A stretch of 64,000 nucleotides of DNA, from NCBI RefSeq assembly GCF_003268005.1, contig NZ_CP014213.1:2253501-2317500 (forward strand), written 5' to 3'. The notes beneath the pieces are model-generated. The model saw only the letters and a program-made list of their open reading frames with translations. It did no database searches and was not told where the DNA came from. The position numbers and the translations under genes are program-made. Of the stretch, positions 16,600 through 25,983 are shown piece by piece; positions within the stretch are counted from its first letter, which is position 1, and every line of letters begins with the position of its first letter. This DNA comes from Methanosphaera sp. BMS. GTDB taxonomy: Archaea > Methanobacteriota > Methanobacteria > Methanobacteriales > Methanobacteriaceae.

Positions 16600-19500
16600 A
16601 TGAAAAAACTAAATAAGAGCATAATGTTATTTATCACATTGTTGATATGCGTCATTTTCTTATCAGGTATTGTAACAGCAAACGACTCATCAAGTACATT
16701 CATAACGGATGAATCTTCATCAATGATTAATGAGAATGTTGCTGATACATCAGATAATCAAATGACTCTGCTAAATGAAATAAACGATAATGACATTCAG
16801 ACAGGCATGCAAAGTAGTAAAAAAGATAAAAACATAAAGGATGATACAAAGCTACAAACAGTTTATGTTAATTCCGGGGCAAGCCAATCAAATACGGGTG
16901 AAGACAGACAAAATCCTACAACATTAAACAATGCCCTCAATAACGTTGCCGACGGCGGAACAATATATCTGATAACTGATTCGTTTACAGATACATACAA
17001 CTTGACATCAACGTTATCTCTAAGCAGATATTCAACGAACATAAACTCATTAAACATCATCGGAGAAGAAAATAAAAACATTACAATCTCTGGTAATAAC
17101 AATACACAGATATTCAATATATATTCAACAACCGTCAATATTTCAAACATTAACTTTAAAGATACGCAATTGGATTCATCCAGCAGTATATATGCAAGCA
17201 GTTCAACATTAAATTTCATAAACTGCAGTTTCGCGAATAATTATCGTAAGGATTATGGGGCAAGCATCTACGCATCATATTCCACCATCAACTTAAACAA
17301 TTGTAAATTCGACAACAATACGGCTAATTACGGTGGGGCAATATATCTAACAAGATCCAATTTAACGGTTGATTCATCAGAATTCAATGATAACAATGCA
17401 TTCAGTGGGGCGGCAATCTATGCATTAAATTCTAAACTAACAGTCAATTCATCAACATACACAAGAAATAATGCAAGTTTCGGATCCTCCGTATATGCTC
17501 TTAAATCCAACATCACCAGTGGTAATACAAGATTTATCAATAACACCGCACTGTATTATGGTGGAGCAATCATTCATCTTAGCGAAGGAAAAACAGTTAT
17601 AAACAATTCGTCATTCATTTCAAACGGTGCCCGATACGGTGGAGCGGTTTATGTAATGCAATCCGATTTAAACGTTACCTATTCCGTATTTGAAAACAAC
17701 ACCGCCCAGTCGGCATCAGCCATATACACATATAACAATACGGTTCATATTAAAAATAACTGTATTGTAGACAACTGTTTAAACAATTCATTAATATCAA
17801 TGGCATATCCGAAAAGTTACATCCTTGATGAGAACTGGTGGGGAGTGAATAATCCGGATTTCTTTAAATTAACGGGAGGTTATATCCCAGATACATGGGT
17901 ATTGATGACATTTAAAAATAATACGTCAACACAAACGGATAAACTAAATCTAACGGTATCCATCAATCAATTATCCGGTCAAAACACTCTTCAAAATCCA
18001 ATACCAACAAGAAAAGTGATATTTTCCTCAGAAAGCGGTGAATTTGATAATGAAGTGATGGATATATCAACAAGCGTAACTAATGGATATTCCGGTGATT
18101 CAACGCTTTATGCAAGAATAGATAATCAGTATATGCAATTAAACAGTAAAATAATCCCATCCCTTCTAATGGATGATTACATTACAAACGAAAGCAGCAT
18201 TAACCTTACAATAACTGCCAATAAGGACATATCAGGTACGTTTAACTTAACATTAAACAACTATACCTCAAAGTTGACTGCCAAACAAAAAACAAGATTG
18301 TACTATCCAATATCCGACTTAACTCCGGGAGAATACATCATCAACTTAACGTATATGGGAAATACGAAGTATGATACTGCAAGTGTAATCTCTCATTTGG
18401 TGGTTCAATCAAAGAATTACACTCAAAATGAAACAATACTTCCAACATTAACTAAAGAGACAATTAACTCCACAACATTGCCATCCAAATATAATCTTTT
18501 GGACTTGGATTTACTTACTCCTGTAAAGTCACAGGGATCAGCGGGTAGCTGTGTATCATTTGCAGCAGTTGGAGTAATGGAATCGGCCTTAAAGAAATTA
18601 ACCAATATGACCTATGATTTATCTGAAAACAATGTAAAAAACATGTTTAAGAAATATTCAATTCTGGGCTTATCCGGTTTGGAGCCCAATGATGGAGGAT
18701 ATGACATGGAACCCGTTGGTTATATGGCCAGTGGATATGGTCCTGTACTGGAAAATCTGGATGAATACAACACACAATCCCACATCTCCAACATATTCGA
18801 ACCGCTAATCAGGGTACAGAATATATATTTCATACCTGCACGTAATAATTTCACGGACAACGATAAAATCAAGGAAGCTATAATGAAATACGGTGCCATG
18901 TATACCGGTGTAAAATTAAGTAGTTCATTAAACCAGTATAATGTCGGCGTTAATCAATCAACACATGCCGTTTGTATTGTAGGATGGGATGATACGTACA
19001 GCAGAACTAATTTCTCACCTAATGCTCCTGGAAATGGTGCATTCATTATAAAAAATTCATGGGGAGAAAATACTGGAAATAACGGTTATCAATATGTTTC
19101 ATATTATGATAGTGTAATAGGCAACATCCCATATGTCGGTGATTATAACTCATTAAACTTTGTAATAGACTGTGACAACAGTTATAATTACTCCAACATC
19201 TATCAATACGACAGTGTGGTTTACGTCTATACATTAGGGGATACCGATGGTCAATACTGGATAAACAACTCATATACCATCCAAAAAGATGAGGTAATAT
19301 CTGCCGTCGGAACATACTTTATTGATGATTCGGAATATGAAATGAAAGTCTATATAAACAATAACCTCGTTACAACAAAATCCGCTAAGTTAACCCAGCC
19401 TGGTTATCAAACAATACAACTGGATAACTTCTATCGTGTAAAGAAAAATGATGAGGTAATGGTGGTCATCCGCATTAAGCAAAACATCGGGGATGGTAAC

Positions 19501-20814
19501 ATTTATGTGCCGTTACATGATAATGAATATCCAATAGCCTACTCTAATCCCAAATCATTCATAAGTTATACGGGATTTCAGTATGAAAACTTAAAAAGTC
19601 AGGATACGGTAGCACCTATAAAGGTATACACCATGGATGTGGCGGAATTTGACACAAACGTAGATGTGGATTTAAGAAGCATCAATATAAAAACTGATAT
19701 AACCAATTTGGATTCTGATGCAAAACTGTACTATAAAATAAACGGGGAATTTATTAAGGATTCTGAGGATAACATAATATTCACGGATTTGACGGCAAAT
19801 GACTCAAGCGTTGAATTAATCTATTACAAGGACACCCTAACCGGAAACAATGTTACATTGGATACCATATTATCATATAAGGGATTGAACATTACAAAAT
19901 CATTGGAATTCAATCCAATTAGGGAAATACGATTGGAAATTGATAATATAACTGCATATATCAACACCCCTATATCAATATCACTTAATGTTACCAATCA
20001 GGACAATGAAAGATTAACAGGTGGATATGTGGTATTTAATGATGTGTATGGTAATAGCCTGGGTCAAGCAGATGTAATTGATGGACTGGCCACAATCACG
20101 CTTACATTCGATGATTATTATGATGATGTGCTAAGCGTAACCTACTTTGATAAGGATAATCAACTGCTAACAGAAAACACAACCTCATTAACGGTTAAAA
20201 AGCATGAAGTCATAATTCAAATGGAGGATATCGTTGCAAATCCGGGGGAAACCGTGACGTTGACTGCTAGGATAACTGATGAAGCAGGTTCCAACATTGA
20301 AAACGGTAAGGTGGTCTTCAAAATTAATGGTAAAACACTAAAAGATGTTAATGGCAAGGTAATCTATGTAAAAGTGAGGGATGGAATAGTATCAACTCAA
20401 TATACTATAGCAAGTAATACTACAAACGCTAATTTAACTGTTCAGATAACATACTCCGGTTCAAACAAATACGATTCATCTAAAAATGAATCTACCATAA
20501 CAATCAATCCATTAACGCCGGAACTTAGATGTGAGGATATCACTGCCAACAAATCCGGTCAGATAACATTGAAGGCTTGGATAAATGACGGTGACAATAA
20601 CATAAACAATGGAAAGATAGTATTCAAAATCAATGGTAAAACGATAAAGGATGAAAACGGTAAGGTGATATATGCCAAAGTAGTAAACGGAAGTGTCGCC
20701 GTTAACTATACCCTACCTGATTCCATGAATGCCAAAAACTATACAATTACGGCGGTTTTAATATCCTCGGACTATCCAAGACTGGAAGATACTAAGACAT
20801 TGACCGTACTTTAG
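16600..20814 (+). CDS. adhesin-like surface protein 1 with papain-like (C1) peptidase domain
   Basis: 1404 residues. A signal peptide (hydrophobic residues 8-27, cleavage near VTANDSS) is followed by a right-handed beta-helix of about 23-residue repeats (GGAIY, SGAAIY, GGAVY, about residues 90-400). Next come a beta-rich linker and a peptidase domain with the C1 catalytic set: Gln645 and Cys651 in QGSAGSCVSFA, His789 in STHAVCIVGWDD, and Asn819 in IIKNSWGEN. Ig-like repeats end the protein, the last two holding VFKINGKT. The canonical CGSCW is altered to SAGSCV, but the triad is intact. It is exported and probably acts at the pseudomurein surface on peptide or protein bonds. The target is unknown. 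ATG 16600 follows GAGGGA. Confidence 0.88.
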   Translation: MKKLNKSIMLFITLLICVIFLSGIVTANDSSSTFITDESSSMINENVADTSDNQMTLLNEINDNDIQTGMQSSKKDKNIKDDTKLQTVYVNSGASQSNTGEDRQNPTTLNNALNNVADGGTIYLITDSFTDTYNLTSTLSLSRYSTNINSLNIIGEENKNITISGNNNTQIFNIYSTTVNISNINFKDTQLDSSSSIYASSSTLNFINCSFANNYRKDYGASIYASYSTINLNNCKFDNNTANYGGAIYLTRSNLTVDSSEFNDNNAFSGAAIYALNSKLTVNSSTYTRNNASFGSSVYALKSNITSGNTRFINNTALYYGGAIIHLSEGKTVINNSSFISNGARYGGAVYVMQSDLNVTYSVFENNTAQSASAIYTYNNTVHIKNNCIVDNCLNNSLISMAYPKSYILDENWWGVNNPDFFKLTGGYIPDTWVLMTFKNNTSTQTDKLNLTVSINQLSGQNTLQNPIPTRKVIFSSESGEFDNEVMDISTSVTNGYSGDSTLYARIDNQYMQLNSKIIPSLLMDDYITNESSINLTITANKDISGTFNLTLNNYTSKLTAKQKTRLYYPISDLTPGEYIINLTYMGNTKYDTASVISHLVVQSKNYTQNETILPTLTKETINSTTLPSKYNLLDLDLLTPVKSQGSAGSCVSFAAVGVMESALKKLTNMTYDLSENNVKNMFKKYSILGLSGLEPNDGGYDMEPVGYMASGYGPVLENLDEYNTQSHISNIFEPLIRVQNIYFIPARNNFTDNDKIKEAIMKYGAMYTGVKLSSSLNQYNVGVNQSTHAVCIVGWDDTYSRTNFSPNAPGNGAFIIKNSWGENTGNNGYQYVSYYDSVIGNIPYVGDYNSLNFVIDCDNSYNYSNIYQYDSVVYVYTLGDTDGQYWINNSYTIQKDEVISAVGTYFIDDSEYEMKVYINNNLVTTKSAKLTQPGYQTIQLDNFYRVKKNDEVMVVIRIKQNIGDGNIYVPLHDNEYPIAYSNPKSFISYTGFQYENLKSQDTVAPIKVYTMDVAEFDTNVDVDLRSINIKTDITNLDSDAKLYYKINGEFIKDSEDNIIFTDLTANDSSVELIYYKDTLTGNNVTLDTILSYKGLNITKSLEFNPIREIRLEIDNITAYINTPISISLNVTNQDNERLTGGYVVFNDVYGNSLGQADVIDGLATITLTFDDYYDDVLSVTYFDKDNQLLTENTTSLTVKKHEVIIQMEDIVANPGETVTLTARITDEAGSNIENGKVVFKINGKTLKDVNGKVIYVKVRDGIVSTQYTIASNTTNANLTVQITYSGSNKYDSSKNESTITINPLTPELRCEDITANKSGQITLKAWINDGDNNINNGKIVFKINGKTIKDENGKVIYAKVVNGSVAVNYTLPDSMNAKNYTITAVLISSDYPRLEDTKTLTVL

Positions 20815-20826
20815 AGGATATTCCTC
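20814..20826 (+). terminator. short hairpin at the end of adhesin 1
   Basis: GAGGA and TCCTC (20814-20818 and 20822-20826) form a five-base stem with a TAT loop just after the stop codon, followed by T-rich sequence. The rest of the gap to 21234 shows only AT-rich sequence and no gene that I can support. Confidence 0.45.
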
Positions 20827-21234
20827 ATTACCCTTATTTTTTCAAACTAATTTTTTCTTTATTTTATCTTACAATACTCCTCTTTAAACGGAATTCTCAC
20901 CTAAATTAATGATTCTCCACTGCAATGTCTCATATTACAATTTAAAGTAGTTTAAATTTTTTCAATCAAAAATAACTATTCCTATCTTCTTTTTATAATT
21001 TGATTTATAGAAAAGATCATATGTATATCATAGGATATCTTGTTTCTGGTAGTATTTGCTTTAATCCAATTGATTAAATTTATCCTTATCCATTCATATT
21101 CTTTTTGTTTTCTTGAGGATAATTTACATTTATCAATAGTAAATCTTATAATGTTATTGTAATAAATATTATATTAGGAAGTTTAAATTAATAATTAGGT
21201 TATTATATTTTTAATAATATACGGAGTTGGTAAT

Positions 21235-21813
21235 ATGGATGTAGATATGAAGGATAGCATTGGAATAAAGGATGCTATGACCTATAATGTCATTACAGCT
21301 ACTAGTAACACCACGGTTTCTGAAATAGCAAAAATAATGACTGAAAATGATATAAGTTCGGTGGTTATACTAGATGATGAAGTTGTAGGAATAGTGACTA
21401 GTAGCAGTATAATCTCTAAGGTCGTATCAAAAAATATTGCACCAAAGGATATTACGGCCGATATGATAATGACGGATTATATTAGTATTGGATTAAATGC
21501 TTCCTTAATTGAAGCTTCATCAATAATGTTAAAAAACAATTCTAAACTAGTATTGGTGATGGAAGATAAACAATTAAAGGGTATCGTTTCACAAACCGAT
21601 GTAGTTAGAGTTTCACCCGAATTAATTGAATTATTTGTCGAACAAAGCAGTATTGACGAAAGCACTTATTCAGATGATGTTAACTATAAAATAAACTATG
21701 ACGAAAACTTGGATGAGGGTGTATGTGAAAAATGTGGAGTCTATGATCAACTAGAAGAGGTTGACGGTCAGTTTTTATGTTCTGGTTGTATAGATGAATC
21801 AGATGAAGACTAA
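21235..21813 (+). CDS. CBS-domain protein with C-terminal zinc ribbon
   Basis: 192 residues: two CBS repeats (about 10-65 and 75-130; MTYNVITATSNTTVSEIAKIM, then MTDYISIGLNASLIEAS), an acidic linker, and a C-terminal zinc ribbon with CEKC at about 163-166 and CSGC at about 181-184. CBS pairs usually bind adenine nucleotides or SAM. The zinc ribbon may contact nucleic acid or a partner protein. First of three CBS genes in a row on the same strand. The ribosome binding site is GGAGTTGGTAAT. Function unknown. Confidence 0.85.
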   Translation: MDVDMKDSIGIKDAMTYNVITATSNTTVSEIAKIMTENDISSVVILDDEVVGIVTSSSIISKVVSKNIAPKDITADMIMTDYISIGLNASLIEASSIMLKNNSKLVLVMEDKQLKGIVSQTDVVRVSPELIELFVEQSSIDESTYSDDVNYKINYDENLDEGVCEKCGVYDQLEEVDGQFLCSGCIDESDED

Positions 21814-21858
21814 AAACCATTCAAAATAATACGATAACAAATAACAGGAGAGGAAATT

Positions 21859-22800
21859 ATGCGAAATAAATTAATCAATAAAATAAACACAATCGGAAAT
21901 CCAGCAAACTTACAAATAACTAAAAAAGCAGACACTGATGGAGATATTATGGAAATAGCTTTTAAAGATGTTGTAACAGCATCTCAAAGTGCATCCATAA
22001 TCGAAATAGCAAACTTAATGAGTAAAAAAGACTTCAGAAGAGTACCAATAACAGATCCTGGTAGTGGAAAACTAATTGGAATAGTAACGACAATGGATAT
22101 TCTTGACTTCTTCGGAGGAGGAAAAAAATACAATTTAATAACACAAAAACATCAAGGTAACTTCTTATCCGCTATTAACGCACCAATTAAGGAAATAATG
22201 ACAACCGGCGTAAAAACAATGACCAACAAAGACACCATAGTTGACGCCGCCACATTAATGTTAGAAGAGGATATCGGTGGATTCCCAGTAGTAAATTCAG
22301 AAAACAAAATTGTTGGAATGGTAACTGAAGGAGATATTGTAGATAAACTACATAAATTAATATCAAATGTTGAAGTCCAGGAAGTAATGGCTACAAAATT
22401 AATAACAACAACACCAGGTACACCTATTGAAGGTATCGCCAAGATTATGGTAAGAAACTCATTAAGAAGGGTACCTATTGTAGGTGAAGATGCAAATTCA
22501 CAATCCAAAGAGGAAAAATTATTAGGATTCGTAACAGCATCAGACATACTAAAATACATAGGAGAACACAAGTTATTCGCTAAACTATTCTCCAATGAAG
22601 GTGAAGACGTAGTAAATACAACAGTAGACGAATTGATGGTAACCGATTTAATAACAGTATCAAAATATGACAAATTAGGAACAGTTGCAACTTTAATGAT
22701 GGAAAACAATATACGTGGAGTACCAGTAGTTGATGATGATAAAAATACATTAATCGGTATAATAACAATTAGGGATTTATTAAAATCAATTATTGAATAA
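21859..22800 (+). CDS. four-CBS-domain protein A
   Basis: 313 residues with four CBS motifs: residues about 35-90 (DVVTASQSASIIEIANLM), 110-165 (IMTTGVKTMTNKDTIVDAA), 170-235 (VMATKLITTTPGTPIEG) and 250-310 (LMVTDLITVSKYDKLG). Each is closed by a G(I/M)VT-type strand and a following helix. No catalytic or DNA-binding domain is attached, so it is probably a soluble ligand sensor. Ribosome binding site GGAGAGG precedes ATG 21859. It lies 45 bases after the zinc-ribbon CBS gene. Confidence 0.87.
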   Translation: MRNKLINKINTIGNPANLQITKKADTDGDIMEIAFKDVVTASQSASIIEIANLMSKKDFRRVPITDPGSGKLIGIVTTMDILDFFGGGKKYNLITQKHQGNFLSAINAPIKEIMTTGVKTMTNKDTIVDAATLMLEEDIGGFPVVNSENKIVGMVTEGDIVDKLHKLISNVEVQEVMATKLITTTPGTPIEGIAKIMVRNSLRRVPIVGEDANSQSKEEKLLGFVTASDILKYIGEHKLFAKLFSNEGEDVVNTTVDELMVTDLITVSKYDKLGTVATLMMENNIRGVPVVDDDKNTLIGIITIRDLLKSIIE

Positions 22801-22898
22801 AATTTTACAAATGAGAATATTATCTTGACTATAGGTATTTATTATAAGTCATAGATAAATAATAAGTGTACTCAAAAAAACACAAGGAGTCGATTATA

Positions 22899-23723
22899 AT
22901 GACAATAGATAAAATAATGGCAAAAGATATTGTAACAGTACGCAAAGATCAAACAGTATTAGATGCAGTAAAACTCATGAGTAAACATAAAATTTCCAGA
23001 TTGCCTGCAGTTTCAGCCAAAACCGGAGAATTGGTAGGTATAGTTACTGATGTAGACATTGCAACTAAAACATCATCATCAAAATATGAATCTTTACCAT
23101 TATCACACATAAGGATTTCTACAATAATGACGCACGATGTCATCACAGCAAAAACATCCGATTCTAAATTGTCAGTTCTTAAAACAATGGTAGATAATCA
23201 TATTGGTGGAGTACCAATCATGGATGAAGATAAAATTGTTGGTATGGTGACAAAAACAGACTTCTTAAAAGACTTAGACAAACAACCATATAATGAAGTA
23301 GCAATTAAGGAAATTATGACAAAAAGGGTCGTAACTGTAAGTCCTGACGATAGATATGTCCACGCTAGAAGATTAATGTTGGACCACGGTATAAGACGTT
23401 TGGTTGTAGTAAATGCCGGAGTTATTATAGGTATTTTAACAGTTAAAGATTTAGCTAAAACTATCATTGACTTTAAAAAACGTGTACCGGAAAAATATCA
23501 GCATTCACAGATAAGAAACTTATTTGTACAGGAAATCATGTCCCAGACTATTGAAACAGCAGACCAAAACGACACAATATCTGACGTAGCTAAAGTAATG
23601 GTTGAAAAAGAATTTAGTGGAATGCCAATAGCCGATGAGAAAAATAAGGTACATGGTATAGTATCTAAATCAGATATACTTAAATATATATACAATTATA
23701 GTAGAAAACGTGGAAATTACTAA
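22899..23723 (+). CDS. four-CBS-domain protein B
   Basis: About 274 residues with four CBS motifs beginning at IMAKDIVTVRKDQTV, IMTHDVITAKTSDSK, IMTKRVVTVSPDDRY and IMSQTIETADQNDTI. A GTG at 22866 would add 11 residues, but AAGGAG at 22883-22888 is well placed for ATG 22899. It resembles the preceding gene in design but not closely in sequence, so they are old paralogues. Stand-alone CBS proteins in methanogens are thought to sense adenosyl ligands. No specific role is known for this one. Confidence 0.87.
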   Translation: MTIDKIMAKDIVTVRKDQTVLDAVKLMSKHKISRLPAVSAKTGELVGIVTDVDIATKTSSSKYESLPLSHIRISTIMTHDVITAKTSDSKLSVLKTMVDNHIGGVPIMDEDKIVGMVTKTDFLKDLDKQPYNEVAIKEIMTKRVVTVSPDDRYVHARRLMLDHGIRRLVVVNAGVIIGILTVKDLAKTIIDFKKRVPEKYQHSQIRNLFVQEIMSQTIETADQNDTISDVAKVMVEKEFSGMPIADEKNKVHGIVSKSDILKYIYNYSRKRGNY

Positions 23724-23854
23724 ATTTCCATTTTACTATTTTTTTAACATTTGACTTTTAAACATTTTATATTAACAGAACTTTTTTTCATATTCATTTT
23801 AAATCTATTTTTTCACAAAAAGATATTAATTTTATGTAAACATATAATTATATA

Positions 23855-24691
23855 ATGATTAATAATAAACAAGTTGGTTATCTTGGTCCCGAGGGGACAT
23901 TTTCCAATGAGGCAACTATAAAAATAACCGGTTCAAAAGACAACTTATTGGCTTTTGACAATATTATCAGCATCTTCGAAGCATTGACTAATGATGAAAT
24001 CGATGAAGCAGTAGTTCCAATTGAAAATTCAACCGAAGGATCGGTGATGGTCACATTAGATGCACTTATGCATTATAATCTTAAGATAAAGGGTGAATTC
24101 TTACTTCCCATACATCATTATCTATTGGTACAAAAGGGAGTGACAATCGATGACGTTAAACTCATCTGTTCACATCCGCAAGCCATAGCACAGTGCAGGA
24201 TATACATACATAAAACCAGTAAACAAGTTCGTGCAACATCAAGTACGGCCGATGCTGCAAGATATGTATGTGAATTATCAAATGCCGCCGTTATAGGAAA
24301 TAAAATGCTATCCCAGAAATATAATCTTGAGATATTGGATGAACAAATACAGGATTATGACAATAATGTTACTAGATTCGCATTAATATCTCATGAAGAT
24401 GACCTGCAGATAACCTCAAATGATAAGACATCAATTATCATCTCGTTGCATGGTGATAAACCAGGGGGATTATATGAGGTTTTATCAATATTTGCCAGGG
24501 ATTCTATTAATCTTACGAAAATAGAGTCCCGACCATCCAAAAGGGGAATGGGCAAATACTTGTTTTTTATTGACATGGAAGGTCATAGAAATGAATCCAA
24601 GATTGCCAATGCATTGCAGGACGTTAGAAGGAAGGTTGACTTCTTCAAGATATTGGGTTCATATCATCAAATAACAGTTGGGGGGAATTAA
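23855..24691 (+). CDS. pheA: PheA, prephenate dehydratase
   Basis: 278 residues. The prephenate dehydratase domain (1-185) shows GYLGPEGTFSNEA, VVPIENSTEGSV and the catalytic-region NNVTRFALIS. The C-terminal ACT domain (about 193-275) shows HGDKPGGLYEVLSIFARDSINLTKIESRP, the phenylalanine-binding ESRP motif. It converts prephenate to phenylpyruvate and is likely feedback-inhibited by phenylalanine. There is no clear ribosome binding site before ATG 23855, so the mRNA may be leaderless. There is no chorismate mutase fusion. Its end overlaps or abuts the following gene. Confidence 0.94.
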   Translation: MINNKQVGYLGPEGTFSNEATIKITGSKDNLLAFDNIISIFEALTNDEIDEAVVPIENSTEGSVMVTLDALMHYNLKIKGEFLLPIHHYLLVQKGVTIDDVKLICSHPQAIAQCRIYIHKTSKQVRATSSTADAARYVCELSNAAVIGNKMLSQKYNLEILDEQIQDYDNNVTRFALISHEDDLQITSNDKTSIIISLHGDKPGGLYEVLSIFARDSINLTKIESRPSKRGMGKYLFFIDMEGHRNESKIANALQDVRRKVDFFKILGSYHQITVGGN

Positions 24692-25385
24692 AATAGGACC
24701 AGGAAGCTCTCGGCGAAAAATAGAACAAAAATTAGAGGATTTAGAAAGACAAAAAGATGAAGGATATATTACCTTAGAGGAATATGATACATTAAGAATC
24801 AGATATGAAAGAAAGTTAGGTAATAGGGAGGCAGTTTCCAAACTTCAAGAAAGAAAAGGATTCAAGCCATCAAACATTGCAGAGAAAAAAGCAATCAAAG
24901 AAGAATTATACGATGATTTTGTAGACAAGTATGCCAAACAAGAAAATATTGATGCACAGAAGGAGGCATCAAGCTCATTAAGTGGCAAGACTAAGGGAAT
25001 GCTTCTATTGGTGTTTGTATTGGTGGCATTTACCATAGGGATAGCCGCCGGAATGACTGCATTGCAATCCCATCATCAGGAAGTAATTTCAAATATAACC
25101 GTATCGGACTCAGCATTTGTTTCCAACACCACATTAGAACAGGCAAAAAATTTAACTCAACAAAATAATAATATGACATCAACCAATACCAAGAAAACAA
25201 CCAAAAAATCAACAAATACATACAAGAAAAATTCGACATCAAGTTCAAGTTCATCAAGCTCGGACAGTTCATCCGGTTCAAGCGGTTCTGGTAGTTCATC
25301 TAACTCAAGAAGTTCAAGCGGTTCCGGTAACTCCAGATCATCAAGTGGATCATCTGGTTCAAGCAGCTCTAGTAATTCGAGATAA
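24678..25385 (+). CDS. membrane-anchored protein with Ser-rich tail
   Basis: About 230 residues. An N-terminal charged helical region (KIEQKLEDLERQKDEGYITLEEYDTLRIRYERKLG) resembles the short SHOCT-like oligomerisation motif. A middle acidic/basic linker leads to one membrane helix at about residues 107-128, then an outside part whose last 60 residues are nearly all Ser, Gly and Asn. Start is uncertain. The only standard codon is TTG 24678 inside pheA, without a ribosome binding site. GGGGG at 24681-24685 instead points to ATA 24693, giving IGPGSS as N-terminus. The Ser-rich tail may cross the cell wall. Function unknown. Confidence 0.75.
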   Translation: MGGIKIGPGSSRRKIEQKLEDLERQKDEGYITLEEYDTLRIRYERKLGNREAVSKLQERKGFKPSNIAEKKAIKEELYDDFVDKYAKQENIDAQKEASSSLSGKTKGMLLLVFVLVAFTIGIAAGMTALQSHHQEVISNITVSDSAFVSNTTLEQAKNLTQQNNNMTSTNTKKTTKKSTNTYKKNSTSSSSSSSSDSSSGSSGSGSSSNSRSSSGSGNSRSSSGSSGSSSSSNSR

Positions 25386-25419
25386 TTGATTTAACAATTA
25401 ATTTAAGGAGACATAATAT

Positions 25420-25974
25420 ATGAATAATAAAAAGTTATTATTAATTTCATTATTGGTTATTGTAGGCATGTCAGGGTGCATGGTTGTAAGTGCCGCCAAC
25501 TTTGAACAGAATGGTGTAAGATTTGAATATCCTGATGATTGGAATCAAGTAAAAAGTGTGGCTGAAGGTACAATTGCTGCCATAGCATATTCTAAGGATA
25601 GTAGTATATCGATACTTGTTCAACAGGTACCTTCAGAGTATGGTTCTACATTAGAAGAGGCATATGCGGAAAACAATAAAAGATTGGCGATGATGCCGGG
25701 ATATACAAACATACAGGAAAATAAGACAACATTAAAAAACAAGAATCTAACCCTTCACAGATACATAGTAAGTGATCAGAATGGATTACAGAAAGAACAC
25801 ATTGCCTCATGGACAAAAATGAGTGACGGTAAGATGTATGTGATATTATATTCGGCTCCGGTTGAAAATTATGAACAATATAAGGGGGCCTATGATGATG
25901 TGGTATCATCATTTGTATTAGAAAGTGATCCTAAAGAGTCCATCATTGATCAGGTAACCAACTTATTTAAATAG
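25420..25974 (+). CDS. PsbP/DcrB-like secreted protein
   Basis: 184 residues. An N-terminal signal sequence (residues 5-27, LLISLLVIVGMSGCMVVSAA) has a cysteine that could look like a lipobox, but the better cleavage site is at SAA-NF. The mature part begins FEQNGVRFEYPDDWNQV and continues with IAYSKDSSISILVQQVP, the fold seen in PsbP-related proteins of methanogens. Its likely location is outside the membrane. Ribosome binding site AAGGAG precedes ATG 25420. It follows the Ser-rich membrane protein by 34 bases and precedes coaBC by nine. Role unknown. Confidence 0.75.
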   Translation: MNNKKLLLISLLVIVGMSGCMVVSAANFEQNGVRFEYPDDWNQVKSVAEGTIAAIAYSKDSSISILVQQVPSEYGSTLEEAYAENNKRLAMMPGYTNIQENKTTLKNKNLTLHRYIVSDQNGLQKEHIASWTKMSDGKMYVILYSAPVENYEQYKGAYDDVVSSFVLESDPKESIIDQVTNLFK

Positions 25975-25983
25975 GTGGATATT

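Noticed and set aside
22866-22898. GTG 22866 as start of the third CBS protein
   Set aside because: AAGGAG is positioned for ATG 22899, and the extra residues (YSKKHKESII) are not CBS-like.
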